Source: Prolixibacteraceae bacterium
GTDB lineage: Bacteria > Bacteroidota > Bacteroidia > Bacteroidales > Prolixibacteraceae
Assembly: GCA_019163175.1 (NCBI GenBank)
Contig: JAFLKN010000003.1
Span: forward strand, 248,001-312,000
Direction of reading: 5' to 3'
Length of the DNA: 64,000 nt
The notes under the pieces were generated by a model. It searched no databases. It saw nothing but the letters and a program-made list of their open reading frames with translations, and had not been told where the DNA came from. Position numbers and translations under genes: made by a program. The first letter of the stretch is position 1. The number at the start of each line of letters is the position of its first letter. This document shows, in pieces, positions 26,799 to 35,789 of this stretch.

Positions 26799-29204
26799 AT
26801 GAAAAAGTCGAGAATTGAAATACAGGTAACTATTTTAACCATTTGCATTGCAGTGGTAGTAATTGTTTCCGGATATCTGGCCTGGCAGAGTCTGTCAAAA
26901 ATTATTGAAACCATTCATAAAGAAGCGCGGCCCGACCTGAAATTACTCTTGATAAAAGACATTGCTTCAGATTTAGACGAAGTTGAAAATAATATCCGCC
27001 TGTACAATCTGACTGGAGATGCCACATTTATTAAGCCATACAAGCAACTAAACACTGCCATTCAGGAAAAACTCTCCGAACTTGAAATTTACACTATTAC
27101 CGGCTCAAGCGAAATGCATCATATTGATTCGATTAAGCTTTTGGTTAACCGCAAATTGTTGATTTTAGATGAAGTGCGAACGCTTCACCGCTCAAAAGAA
27201 ACTGCAAAAAGCTCGTTTACAAAACTTTATTCAAAGATTGATACCGTAATCATTCAGCCTGACACAATTCGATTTAAGAAAGAAGAAAAGAAAGGTTTCT
27301 TTAAAAGGATATTCAGCAAGCGAGATACAACAACAAGACCGCCCATCATAATTGATAAAAGCGCGGAAAAAGAAATTATTAAAAAGGAAATTGCGGGCAT
27401 TGAGAAACAGATTAGTGGTCAGGCCTGGCAACTGCAGGTCAGAGAAAAGGCTTTGCTTGAACAAAACATTCAGGTTACTGAGGTACTAATCCAACATATT
27501 GACAGTCTTGAGATAAGCGAACAAAAACATTTGGAAACAAAAACTCAGGAAGCCGATTTTATGGCTGCACAGACCTTTAAACGAATGGCAATTTTCACTA
27601 TTACTGCGGTAGTATTGCTAATAATTATCCTGATTTTATTTTTCAGAAACCTGCGATGGAACCGAACTTATCAACAGGTTCTGAAGAAAGCAAAGGCCGA
27701 AGCCGAAAGTTTAGCCAAAGCAAAAGAAATATTCGTGGCCACTGTGAGCCACGAAATGAGAACACCGGTAAACGCCATTTATGGGCTCACAGAACAAATG
27801 CTTCAAAATAAGAATTCAGACGAAATGAATGCTGATTTAAAGGTTGTTCACAAATCAGCCGAACACCTCATTGCGCTGGTAAACGACACGCTCGATTTCT
27901 CAAGAATCGAATCGCAGAAATTAAAAATTGAACAGATAGACTTTTTGCCCGATGAAATTATCAATGAGGTTTATACACTGCACCAGAATTCAGCGCAAAA
28001 AAAAGGAATCAAGCTGATTTTTACTAATAACACTTCTAAAGAAATGGTACTTCAGGGCGATCCAATTCGGCTGAAACAGATTCTGATCAATTTGATTACC
28101 AATGCCATTAAATTTACAAATCAGGGCCAGATTACACTCACCGTTTCGGGCAAGGAAACCTCGGAACAAAACTACCTTCTGCACATCGAAGTTCAGGATA
28201 CCGGGGTTGGTATATCAAAAGAAAATCAGGATAGAATTTTTGAGGAATTTGTGCAATTGGATACCGATATCACTCAAAAGCAGCGTGGTGCGGGACTTGG
28301 ATTGGCCATCGTAAAAAAGCTGGTCGTTTTGCAAGATGGAAAAATTGAAGTAGATAGTACATTGGGAAAAGGAACTCGTTTTACGGTACAAATACCTTAT
28401 CTGAAAGGGAATTCAGACAATATAAAGAATCAACTTACCGAGCAGCTATTTATTCCTGACTGGTTTCAAAAACTTCATTTTCTGATTGTTGACGATGAGG
28501 AATTTAATCTGTATCTAATCAAAAATATCCTGACAAAGTGGGGTGTGTTGTTTACCGAAGCACACAACGGACTAGAAGCCCTCGAGCTCGCGCAAAAAAG
28601 CGATTTTGATCTGATTCTTATGGATATCCGTATGCCAGTAATGGATGGATACGAAGCTTCAAAACTGATATTACAACATCGCCCATCTAGCAGAATCATT
28701 GCTTTGACTGCGACAACCAAATCCGCGGATATCGAAAAAATAGAAATGGCCGGAATGCATGCTTTTCTTCAGAAGCCATTTGCTGAAACAGACTTGCTTA
28801 ATTCCATCATGAAACTTCTTCCGGGAAAAGCCGGAGAACCTCAATTGGAGGCTGTAGTAAATAAAACAACCATTGATTTGGATGAACTGGAACGAATGTC
28901 GGTTGGCGATACCAAGTTCTTCAATGAGATGCTGCGAATTTTTATACGTTCGAGTGAAGAGGCATTGATGAAATTTCAGCAGGATTTTCAAAGTTCTGAC
29001 TGGAAGGCTATGGCCGAAACAGCACACAAACTTGCCGCCCCAACCAAACATTTGCATGCCACAACCCTTTATGAGTATTTAAAGAAACTTGAAAACTCCA
29101 CAGAGAACACTGAACCGGCAGAACTCAAGAAGCTGGTTGGTCTGATCGAACACGAATTAAACTGCATCAACGCGCTCCTGAAACAAAAACTCAAGGAAGA
29201 ATAG
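26799..29204 (+). CDS. Hybrid sensor histidine kinase with receiver and Hpt domains
   Basis: An 801-residue phosphorelay kinase. TM1 is about 9-31, a long helical periplasmic sensor follows to about 260 (it includes a basic FFKRIFSKRD segment), and TM2 is about 264-286. HisKA has phosphoacceptor His318 (TVSHEMRTPVNA); HATPase_c has NLITNAIKF and GAGLGLAIVKKL. A receiver domain has phosphoacceptor Asp609 (LILMDIRMPVMDGYEA). A C-terminal Hpt domain has His743 (AETAHKLAAPTKHL). So all four relay steps His-Asp-His can occur, with the final Asp on a separate regulator. The NtrC-type regulator encoded 111 bp downstream on the same strand, with receiver Asp56, is the obvious acceptor. Confidence 0.95.
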   Translation: MKKSRIEIQVTILTICIAVVVIVSGYLAWQSLSKIIETIHKEARPDLKLLLIKDIASDLDEVENNIRLYNLTGDATFIKPYKQLNTAIQEKLSELEIYTITGSSEMHHIDSIKLLVNRKLLILDEVRTLHRSKETAKSSFTKLYSKIDTVIIQPDTIRFKKEEKKGFFKRIFSKRDTTTRPPIIIDKSAEKEIIKKEIAGIEKQISGQAWQLQVREKALLEQNIQVTEVLIQHIDSLEISEQKHLETKTQEADFMAAQTFKRMAIFTITAVVLLIIILILFFRNLRWNRTYQQVLKKAKAEAESLAKAKEIFVATVSHEMRTPVNAIYGLTEQMLQNKNSDEMNADLKVVHKSAEHLIALVNDTLDFSRIESQKLKIEQIDFLPDEIINEVYTLHQNSAQKKGIKLIFTNNTSKEMVLQGDPIRLKQILINLITNAIKFTNQGQITLTVSGKETSEQNYLLHIEVQDTGVGISKENQDRIFEEFVQLDTDITQKQRGAGLGLAIVKKLVVLQDGKIEVDSTLGKGTRFTVQIPYLKGNSDNIKNQLTEQLFIPDWFQKLHFLIVDDEEFNLYLIKNILTKWGVLFTEAHNGLEALELAQKSDFDLILMDIRMPVMDGYEASKLILQHRPSSRIIALTATTKSADIEKIEMAGMHAFLQKPFAETDLLNSIMKLLPGKAGEPQLEAVVNKTTIDLDELERMSVGDTKFFNEMLRIFIRSSEEALMKFQQDFQSSDWKAMAETAHKLAAPTKHLHATTLYEYLKKLENSTENTEPAELKKLVGLIEHELNCINALLKQKLKEE

Positions 29205-29315
29205 TCCGTTTCAAATGAAATTTTTCTCAAAATGAGAATTTAAGGGCCTTTTCAGCTAAAAACTTACTACATTGCAGTTACCGATTGGTATTCAAAATAA
29301 CGAATCACGTTGAAA

Positions 29316-30671
29316 ATGTCTGAAAAAGCCTTCAAAATATTTGTCGTTGAAGATGATGAGTGGTATAACCGTTTGCTGGTTCATACCTTGTCGCTCAACC
29401 CCGACTACGAAATTCAATCCTTCACAAATGGGAAAGACTGTCTCGCCAGCCTGCATCAGGTGCCTGATGTTATTACCTTGGATTACAGGCTTCCGGACAT
29501 GAAAGGATTGGATGTGCTAAAGCAGATCAAGGAAATTAACGAAGATATTCAGATCATTCTCATTTCGGAACAAGATGACATTGGAGTGGTAGTTACTTTA
29601 TTGCAAAACGGAGCTTTCGACTACATTGTCAAATCAAAAGACATACGTGAAAGACTACTGAATACGGTTAGCAACATTAGGCAGGGCAGTAACCTGAAAA
29701 AAGAAATTGTGACTTTGAGGCAAGAAGTCAAAAAGAAATATACTGAACAGGATACCATCATTGGCAACAGTGCTGCAACCCGTAAGGTATATGAATTGAT
29801 TGAAAAAGCGACCCGAACCAACATTACAGTAACCATAACCGGAGAAACCGGAACAGGAAAAGAACTGGTTGCCAAAGCGATACACTATAGTTCGGTTCGT
29901 TCAAAACAGCCATTTGTTGCAGTGAATGTTGCAGCAATTCCAAAAGAACTGATCGAAAGCGAACTTTTCGGACACGAAAAAGGAGCTTTCACCGGAGCAG
30001 CGTTCCGACGGATTGGAAAGTTTGAAGAGGCCAATGGAGGTACTTTATTTTTAGACGAAATGGCCGAGATGGATATTTCGCTTCAGGCCAAATTATTGCG
30101 TGCACTTCAGGAAAAAGAAATTGTCCGGATTGGCAGCAATGCACCTGTAAAATTCGATTGCCGGATTATAATTGCCACCAACAAGGATCTTCAGGAAGAA
30201 ATCAAAAAAGGAAATTTCAGGCAAGATCTTTATTATCGGTTGTATGGGCTTCCCATTGAGCTGCCACCTTTACGCGACCGGGAAAATGACGTAATTGTAT
30301 TGGCCAGACATTTTATTGAGCTGTTCTGCAAGGAAAACAACATGTCTCCAAAAACTTTAACTACTGAAGCTTCAACCCGACTACTATCTTATTCTTTCCC
30401 TGGAAATATACGTGAGCTTAAGTCAGTGATTGAGCTCGCTGTCACGCTGGCCGAGCACGAAGAAATAACTGCAGAGCATATTGTGTTGGGCAGGGGTCAG
30501 GACTTGCTTGATGACTTATTCAGCAAAGAACTCAGTCTACGCGAATACGATATCCGGATTGTCAGGAAATTTCTGACTAAATACGACAACAACATCAAAC
30601 TGGTCGCCGAAAAATTGGATCTGGGCGTGGCAACCATCTACCGGATGTTGAAAGAAGACACTAAAGAATAG
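29316..30671 (+). CDS. NtrC-family sigma-54-dependent response regulator
   Basis: A 451-residue transcription activator for the sigma-54 RNA polymerase. I take the ATG at 29316 rather than the TTG at 29310. The receiver domain has Asp56 (VITLDYRLPDMKG). The AAA+ domain has Walker A GETGTGKE, the sigma-54-contacting GAFTGA loop at 223-228 and the Walker B GTLFLDEMAEM. A C-terminal Fis-type HTH (NNIKLVAEKLDLGVATIYRML) binds enhancers. All motifs needed for ATP-driven open-complex formation are intact. It follows the hybrid kinase and precedes a gene with a near-perfect sigma-54 promoter, so the three form a likely signalling circuit. Confidence 0.96.
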   Translation: MSEKAFKIFVVEDDEWYNRLLVHTLSLNPDYEIQSFTNGKDCLASLHQVPDVITLDYRLPDMKGLDVLKQIKEINEDIQIILISEQDDIGVVVTLLQNGAFDYIVKSKDIRERLLNTVSNIRQGSNLKKEIVTLRQEVKKKYTEQDTIIGNSAATRKVYELIEKATRTNITVTITGETGTGKELVAKAIHYSSVRSKQPFVAVNVAAIPKELIESELFGHEKGAFTGAAFRRIGKFEEANGGTLFLDEMAEMDISLQAKLLRALQEKEIVRIGSNAPVKFDCRIIIATNKDLQEEIKKGNFRQDLYYRLYGLPIELPPLRDRENDVIVLARHFIELFCKENNMSPKTLTTEASTRLLSYSFPGNIRELKSVIELAVTLAEHEEITAEHIVLGRGQDLLDDLFSKELSLREYDIRIVRKFLTKYDNNIKLVAEKLDLGVATIYRMLKEDTKE

Positions 30672-30710
30672 GTTATCGGCCTATTCTTAGACTATCATTT
30701 CAGAGAATAG
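30664..30710 (+). promoter_or_regulatory. Candidate enhancer: three AGAATAG boxes
   Basis: AAGAATAGG (30664-30672) is followed by its exact inverted copy CCTATTCTT (30680-30688) and by a further direct copy, AGAATAG, at 30704-30710. They lie about 85-130 bp upstream of the -24 element, the usual distance for NtrC-type enhancers. The first box overlaps the stop codon of the regulator. The inverted pair could instead be a weak transcript-end hairpin, but there is no T-run after it. Confidence 0.45.
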
Positions 30711-30793
30711 TTTTATCAAAATGATAATACAACGTCCACTTCAGAAATACACTTCTCTTTCATAACCAATGAATTAGCGCAATATAAACCTGT

Positions 30794-30809
30794 TGGCACG
30801 GGCATTGCC
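30794..30809 (+). promoter_or_regulatory. Sigma-54 promoter (-24/-12)
   Basis: TGGCACGGGCATTGCC matches the consensus TGGCACG-N4-TTGC(A/T) at every fixed position except the last. The invariant GG (-24) and GC (-12) are correctly spaced. It lies about 98 bp before the coiled-coil protein gene and just downstream of the NtrC-family gene. Other TGGCAC occurrences that I checked in the window lack the -12 part. Confidence 0.8.
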
Positions 30810-30906
30810 ATGTCTTTTACCGAAATCGAACGGCATAAAATCGCACAACCGATACTGCTCATTTGATCAACAAACGAAGTAATTAGTAAACTTTAATAAA
30901 AAAGCC

Positions 30907-31821
30907 ATGGAAAGTACAAAGAGAACACAGTTAGTAACAATTATAGTTGCAAGTTTCATCTTGGTTGTTACAATTTTTGGTGGGGTTTATGTATACAATC
31001 AAAAGCAAGCTCAAATTGCATCGCTGATGGTTGAAAAAGCAAACACCAACCAAATGATTCAACAAAAGGATTCGATCATGTTTGACATGGATAATTCCTT
31101 TTACGAAATTGAAAATAACCTTAAATTGATTAAAGAAAAAAGGAATCAAATCTCTATGATTCAAGCCGAAGGTGGCAAGAAAAACAGAAAACAGGCAATT
31201 ATTGAAGACATCAAATTGCTTGACAATTTGGTTGACGAAAACAACAAGAAGATTGCCGATCTGGAACAGAAGCTAAAAAAATCGGGTTTGAGTGTAAAAT
31301 CTTACGAAAAAAGACTTCAGAGCTTAAATGAGACCATTGAAAGTCAAAATGTAGAAATTGCCGAACTGAAAAAAGTAGTTGAAAGCAAAAACATTTCGTT
31401 GGCTGAGCTTGATTCAAAAATTCAAAATCTGAATACCAATATTAAACAACAGTCAGACACAATCAACTACAAACAAAAAGTTATTGTTGACAAGACTGAT
31501 AAACTAAACACTGCACATGTGGCTCTGGGAACTTTCAAGGAATTGAAAAAGGAAGGCATACTCGACCGCGAAGGTACAATACTTGGAGTTGGCGGCAGCA
31601 AAGCAATTCAAGACAATTTTGACCCAAAACATTTTACAGAACTGGATATTCGCAAGACAAAGACAATCGCTTTAAATACTAAAAAAGCCGTTGTAATTTC
31701 AGAACATCCACAAAGTTCCTATCAGCTGGTTGAAGAAAACGGACAGATTGCTTACCTGGAAATTAAAGACCCGCAAGAATTCTGGAGAATATCAAAATAT
31801 GCTGTTATTCAGGTAAAATAA
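30907..31821 (+). CDS. Membrane-anchored coiled-coil protein, probable sigma-54 target
   Basis: A 304-residue protein with one N-terminal TM helix (about 10-30, with no cleavage site) and a long coiled coil (about 35-205, heptad-rich, with repeated KIADLEQKLKK-like segments). A compact C-terminal domain follows (LGTFKELKKEGILDREGTILGVGGSKAIQDNFD, then LDIRKTKTIALNTKKAVVISEHPQSSYQL). That C-terminal pattern recurs in Bacteroidota proteins of unknown function. The protein would sit in the inner membrane with the coil in the periplasm. Its only visible promoter is of sigma-54 type, next to an NtrC activator gene, so it is likely made in response to the adjacent phosphorelay. It could be an envelope-stress spacer or scaffold; that is inference. 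Confidence 0.75.
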   Translation: MESTKRTQLVTIIVASFILVVTIFGGVYVYNQKQAQIASLMVEKANTNQMIQQKDSIMFDMDNSFYEIENNLKLIKEKRNQISMIQAEGGKKNRKQAIIEDIKLLDNLVDENNKKIADLEQKLKKSGLSVKSYEKRLQSLNETIESQNVEIAELKKVVESKNISLAELDSKIQNLNTNIKQQSDTINYKQKVIVDKTDKLNTAHVALGTFKELKKEGILDREGTILGVGGSKAIQDNFDPKHFTELDIRKTKTIALNTKKAVVISEHPQSSYQLVEENGQIAYLEIKDPQEFWRISKYAVIQVK

Positions 31822-31944
31822 CCGATACAATAAATCTCCTGTTGAGAGAATGTTTGTTCGCCAAATAAGATGCTGAGCCAAACAAAACACAACAAAGATT
31901 TTAAAAATAGTCAATCACCTCAGTAAAAGTTACTGAGTCTCACC

Positions 31945-31983
31945 AAGAGGTTGTTCCGGTTTATTTCGGAACAGCCTTTTTTA
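31945..31983. terminator. Bidirectional terminator
   Basis: GGTTGTTCCG pairs with CGGAACAGCC (stem about 31949-31976, one G-U pair), followed by six T. An A-rich flank on the left lets it serve the convergent kbl gene as well. Confidence 0.85.
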
Positions 31984-32012
31984 TATTCTTAGTTCTGAAA
32001 AATACAACAGAA

Positions 32013-33200
32013 TCAAATAATACCCAACGATTTCCCAACATTGATAAATGCATCAACTGCCTTATCAATCTGTTGTTTTGTGTGGGCAGCCGACAACTGC
32101 ACCCTGATACGCGCCCTACCTTTAGGAACTACCGGAAATACAAATCCTATTACATAAATACCTTCTTTCAATAACTCATCAGCAAATTTTACGGCCAATG
32201 GAGCATCGTAAATCATAACTGGAACAATAGCGGTAGTTCCTTTTACCAAATCAAATCCTGCAGCTTCCATTTTACCACGGAAATAATTGGCATTCTCCAT
32301 TGTTTGGGCAGGTAATTCAGCCGATTGGGTTAATAAATCAAGCACTTTCAATGTTGCGCCAACTGTTGCAGGAGCAAGCGTATTCGAAAATAAATAAGGA
32401 CGCGAACGCTGACGAAGCATTTCGATAATCTCTTTTCGGCCCGAGGTACAACCTCCGTTTCCTCCACCCAATGCTTTGCCAAATGTGGTGGTTATAATAT
32501 CGATTTTCCCAAGCAAGCCAAAATGTTCTGCTGTTCCTCTTCCTGTTTTCCCGATGTAGCCCGATGCATGCGAATCATCAACCATGATAAGGGCATCATA
32601 TTTTTCGCACAAAGCAACAATCTCCGGAAGTTTTGCCAAATCGCCATCCATAGAAAACACACCATCGGTAACTACCATTCTATATTTAGCCGATTGCGAT
32701 TCTTTCAGGCAGTTTTCCAATTCAGCCATATCGGCATGTTTGTAGCGGGCACGCTGAGCCTTGCATAAACGCACTCCATCAATGATTGAGGCATGGTTCA
32801 GTTCATCTGAAATGATGATACTGTCTTCGCCCAACAAAGGCTCAAAAATACCACCATTGGCATCAAAAGCAGCGCAATACAAAATAGTATCTTCAGTACC
32901 CAAAAATTCAGAAACCTTGGCTTCGAGTTCTTTATGAATTTGTTGTGTACCACAAATAAAACGAACCGACGAGAGACCAAATCCCCAATTATCCATAGTT
33001 TGCTGAGCAGCTTTAACTACTTCAGGATGATTGGCCAGCCCAAGATAATTGTTGGCACAAAAATTCAAAACCGGCTTGTTTCCAGCTACAGTAATTTGCG
33101 AACTTTGAGAAGAAGTTATAATTCGTTCAGTTTTATACAAACCTTGTTCTTTCAATTCGCCAAGTGTTTGTGCTAAGTCTGCCTGCATTTTTCCGTACAT
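32013..33200 (-). CDS. kbl: Glycine C-acetyltransferase (2-amino-3-ketobutyrate CoA ligase)
   Basis: A 395-residue PLP enzyme of the alpha-oxoamine synthase family. It cleaves 2-amino-3-ketobutyrate with CoA to glycine and acetyl-CoA, the second step of threonine breakdown. The PLP lysine is Lys242 in TTTFGKALGGGNGG; the cofactor-binding VDDSHASGYIGKTGRG is near 207-222, and the N-terminal NNYLGLANHPEV is typical of Kbl rather than of serine palmitoyltransferase or BioF. No classical tdh is adjacent on this strand, but a zinc MDR dehydrogenase is divergently encoded. Bacteroidota often use a short-chain threonine dehydrogenase located elsewhere. Start ATG at 33200 is unambiguous. Confidence 0.95.
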   Translation of the reverse strand: MYGKMQADLAQTLGELKEQGLYKTERIITSSQSSQITVAGNKPVLNFCANNYLGLANHPEVVKAAQQTMDNWGFGLSSVRFICGTQQIHKELEAKVSEFLGTEDTILYCAAFDANGGIFEPLLGEDSIIISDELNHASIIDGVRLCKAQRARYKHADMAELENCLKESQSAKYRMVVTDGVFSMDGDLAKLPEIVALCEKYDALIMVDDSHASGYIGKTGRGTAEHFGLLGKIDIITTTFGKALGGGNGGCTSGRKEIIEMLRQRSRPYLFSNTLAPATVGATLKVLDLLTQSAELPAQTMENANYFRGKMEAAGFDLVKGTTAIVPVMIYDAPLAVKFADELLKEGIYVIGFVFPVVPKGRARIRVQLSAAHTKQQIDKAVDAFINVGKSLGII

Positions 33201-33428
33201 GATGCGTAGTTTTAATTTTGAACCAAAGTAACAGATTCATCCATTCAAAAAAAGTGATAAAACGCAGTCGATGGGGAATACGAACATTTCATCCTATTCT
33301 TATCAAAAACTACTTCAGGAAAACGTTTAATAGCAGCAATTCATAAAATAATGCAGTTTTTTAACCCTTATCATCTTTTTTTTTCATTAATTGGGCAGGT
33401 ATTTCATTGAGTCCTAAACTACTTAATT

Positions 33429-34466
33429 ATGAAAACTTTAGTTTTAACCGGAATCAGGAAAATGGAAATGACTGACCACCCCAAGCCCATACTGAAAAAT
33501 GCGGATGATGTTTTAATCCGGATAAAAACAGTTGGAGTTTGCGGATCGGACATCCATTATTTTACAGAAGGAAAAATTGGCACTCAAGTGGTTGAATTCC
33601 CTTTTGCCGTTGGTCACGAATGTTCAGGGATTATTGAAGAAGTAGGGAGTTCGGTAACCCGCGTTAAGCCGGGAGATCTGGTTGCAGTCGATCCCAGTAT
33701 TCATTGCGGTACTTGTGACCAGTGTTTGGCTGGCAGACCGCATACCTGCCGGAAAAACCGGTTTCTGGGTTGTCCGGGGCAAATCGATGGCTGCTTAACT
33801 GAGTATATTGTAATGCCCGAATTTACCTGTTTTACATTGAGTCCAAAATTTAATCCAACAACTGCTGCACTTATCGAGCCACTAACAATTGGGACCTATA
33901 GTGTAGAACTGGCACAAACCGATTTCAGGAATAAAACTGTTGGAATATTTGGTGCCGGACCAATTGGCCTGAGTGTGTTGATGGTGCTAAAAACAATGGA
34001 TACTGCAAAAATTCTGAGTTTCGAGCCCTTGGAATATCGACGGGAGAAAGCACAATCTCTGGGTGCTAATTACGTTTTTAATCCTTTCGAAGTAAGTCCG
34101 GCAGAGGTAACTCACGAAGTAGAGCCATTGCTTCTTGACGTAGTTTTCGATTGCAGTGGGGAACAACAGGCCATTGACGATGCTGTACGGATAATTAAAC
34201 CGGGAGGGAAACTCATTTTAGTCGGAATTCCTCCGGAAGGAAAATATACCATAAATATGGATATCTTGCGGCGAAACGAAATTTCGATCCACAATGTTCG
34301 CCGACAGAATCATTGTGTCGAAAAATCTATCCGTTTGGTAGAAGAAGGTTTGCCGGTTGACCAAATGGTTACCCATCATTTTACTCCGGAAGAAACACAA
34401 AAAGCTTTCGAAATGGTGTCCGGATATCAAAATGGAGTGATTAAAGCAATGATTAACTTTAGCTAA
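33429..34466 (+). CDS. Zinc-dependent MDR alcohol/polyol dehydrogenase
   Basis: A 345-residue medium-chain dehydrogenase of the sorbitol/xylitol/threonine dehydrogenase group. Catalytic zinc ligands are Cys38 (GVCGSDIHYF), His63 and Glu64 (GHECSG). The structural zinc site is Cys93, Cys96, Cys99 and Cys107. The NAD-binding GAGPIGLSVL is near 175-184. The VCGSDIHYFTEG opening and the GHECSGIIEEVGS segment are closest to polyol (L-iditol/xylitol) dehydrogenases. Because it is divergent from kbl, threonine 3-dehydrogenase is an alternative; the sequence alone does not decide. Both structural and catalytic sites are complete, so it should be active. Confidence 0.9.
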   Translation: MKTLVLTGIRKMEMTDHPKPILKNADDVLIRIKTVGVCGSDIHYFTEGKIGTQVVEFPFAVGHECSGIIEEVGSSVTRVKPGDLVAVDPSIHCGTCDQCLAGRPHTCRKNRFLGCPGQIDGCLTEYIVMPEFTCFTLSPKFNPTTAALIEPLTIGTYSVELAQTDFRNKTVGIFGAGPIGLSVLMVLKTMDTAKILSFEPLEYRREKAQSLGANYVFNPFEVSPAEVTHEVEPLLLDVVFDCSGEQQAIDDAVRIIKPGGKLILVGIPPEGKYTINMDILRRNEISIHNVRRQNHCVEKSIRLVEEGLPVDQMVTHHFTPEETQKAFEMVSGYQNGVIKAMINFS

Positions 34467-34506
34467 CAACAATTCTTTGGTGAAACTTTAAAGAATCGCA
34501 AAATAT

Positions 34507-34539
34507 GTTGCAGGAAAAATAGTTTTTCATTTATTTTCG
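34507..34539 (+). promoter_or_regulatory. Candidate promoter of the acidic-protein gene
   Basis: GTTG (34507-34510), 21 bp and TATTTTCG (34532-34539; one mismatch to TAnnTTTG) lie 53 bp before the ATG. Confidence 0.4.
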
Positions 34540-34592
34540 CCACTGAAGATTTATTAATTTTTTTCATATAATTGCAGTAAAATTATCTATCA

Positions 34593-34994
34593 ATGAATCC
34601 AAATAAACCCAGAGTAATTAAGGATTACGACAAACTTGATCCGGAAATTCAGGAAAAGATTAAACTTGAATATCCAAGCGGATACAGTGAAAACCTGATC
34701 TATTTTACCAACAAAGATGGCAAAAGAGTTAGTGCATTGCCTTTCGAAACTGACGACAAGTACTATCTGGTTCGTATGACTGTTTACGAAGCTGAAAAAA
34801 TCATCGAAGATGATGATGATTACGATAGCACTGGTTCGTTAAAAGACAGCGCAAAAGAAGAATACGAAAGCAAATATGCTGACGACGAATTCCTTGCAGC
34901 TGAGGCTGATGTTGAAGAAGCTGACGATGTTGCTGATGACGACTATGACGATGATGACGAAGACTCGGATGATGACGGCGGCGACGAAGATTAA
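34593..34994 (+). CDS. Small protein with extreme acidic tail
   Basis: A 133-residue cytoplasmic protein. Residues 1-66 are a compact basic/neutral domain (IQEKIKLEYPSGYSENLIYFTNKDGKRVSALPFETDDKYYLVRM). Residues about 70-133 are almost only Asp, Glu, Ala and Ser, ending in a run of Asp. The two-part layout recalls the delta subunit of Firmicutes RNA polymerase, but I see no sequence relation. Proteins like this are widespread in Bacteroidota and of unknown function. The tail could mimic nucleic acid or compete for basic protein surfaces. It is monocistronic with its own promoter and an unusually long terminator hairpin. Confidence 0.8.
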   Translation: MNPNKPRVIKDYDKLDPEIQEKIKLEYPSGYSENLIYFTNKDGKRVSALPFETDDKYYLVRMTVYEAEKIIEDDDDYDSTGSLKDSAKEEYESKYADDEFLAAEADVEEADDVADDDYDDDDEDSDDDGGDED

Positions 34995-35044
34995 TCTTTC
35001 GCATTCAGTTCATTCATAACAAGATTCTCTATACAAATAAATAT

Positions 35045-35118
35045 TGGCTGTATTTCTATTCAGGAATGAAAAGTAAGTGCTTTTATTCTTCAATAGATAT
35101 ACAGCCATTTTTGTTTTT
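35045..35118. terminator. Extended hairpin terminator between convergent genes
   Basis: TGGCTGTAT (35045-35053) pairs with ATACAGCCA (35099-35107). Further pairings lie inside (TTCTATT with AATAGA, then GAATGAAAAG with CTTTTATTC), so the whole 63-nt segment can fold into one long stem, followed by TTTTTGTTTTT. It ends the acidic-protein transcript and probably that of rnhB from the other side. Confidence 0.7.
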
Positions 35119-35144
35119 ACAAAAAGACAGATTGTATTGGATTA

Positions 35145-35762
35145 CTAAAAGTCGAGCCGAAGCTGATCGCCCAGGTTGGCAAATGATTTCCGATGGAAAG
35201 AAGTAATTCCGATTTCCCTGATAATTTTACGATGATGCATCGTTGGATAGCCTTTATTTTTTATCCAGTCGTACTGCGGAAATTCCAGGTGGAGGGCATC
35301 CATATAATCATCGCGGTATGTTTTGGCCAGAATTGATGCAGCTGCAATAGATAAGAATTTACCATCGCCTTTCACAATACCGGTATGTGGGATTCCGGAA
35401 TAAGCTTTAAAACGATTACCATCAATCAGCAAATGTTGTGGTCTTATACTAAGCTGATCAACAGCACGGTGCATGGCCAAAAACGAAGCATTTAAAATGT
35501 TGATCTGATCAATTTCATGATTGTCAACAATACCGACTGCAAAAGCCAAAGCCTCTTGCTCAATAAGCGGACGTAGCGCATACCGCTGTTTTTCTGTCAA
35601 CTTTTTCGAATCATTCAGCAAGTCATTTTCAAAATTTGCCGGAAGAATTACAGCAGCCGCAAATACCGGTCCCGCCAAACAACCACGCCCAGCTTCATCA
35701 CAGCCGGCTTCTATGCGTCCTTCTTTTAAAAATAGTTGCAGTTTATCTTTTTTCATTTTCAA
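35145..35762 (-). CDS. rnhB: Ribonuclease HII
   Basis: A 205-residue enzyme that nicks RNA-DNA hybrids at ribonucleotides and starts ribonucleotide excision repair. The hallmark [15 protein letters not shown] carries catalytic Asp22 and Glu23. The remaining carboxylates are in LLIDGNRF and near [12 protein letters not shown]. The [21 protein letters not shown] block is typical of RNase HII. The start could be either Met of MKMKK; I keep the longer. A type HI enzyme is also encoded in the window (44209-44694). It is monocistronic, convergent with the acidic-protein gene and followed upstream by a patch of palindromic repeats. Confidence 0.96.
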   Translation of the reverse strand: MKMKKDKLQLFLKEGRIEAGCDEAGRGCLAGPVFAAAVILPANFENDLLNDSKKLTEKQRYALRPLIEQEALAFAVGIVDNHEIDQINILNASFLAMHRAVDQLSIRPQHLLIDGNRFKAYSGIPHTGIVKGDGKFLSIAAASILAKTYRDDYMDALHLEFPQYDWIKNKGYPTMHHRKIIREIGITSFHRKSFANLGDQLRLDF

Positions 35763-35789
35763 GTAATCAGAAAGTCAGAAAAGAATTCT

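Noticed and set aside
33041-33070. Second sigma-54 promoter (TTGGCAC in kbl region)
   Set aside because: Has the -24 part only; the -12 TTGC is missing at the right distance, and it lies inside a coding gene.
33429-34466. Threonine 3-dehydrogenase (tdh) as a firm call
   Set aside because: Divergence from kbl is suggestive, but the motifs are at least as close to polyol dehydrogenases; only the MDR family is claimed.
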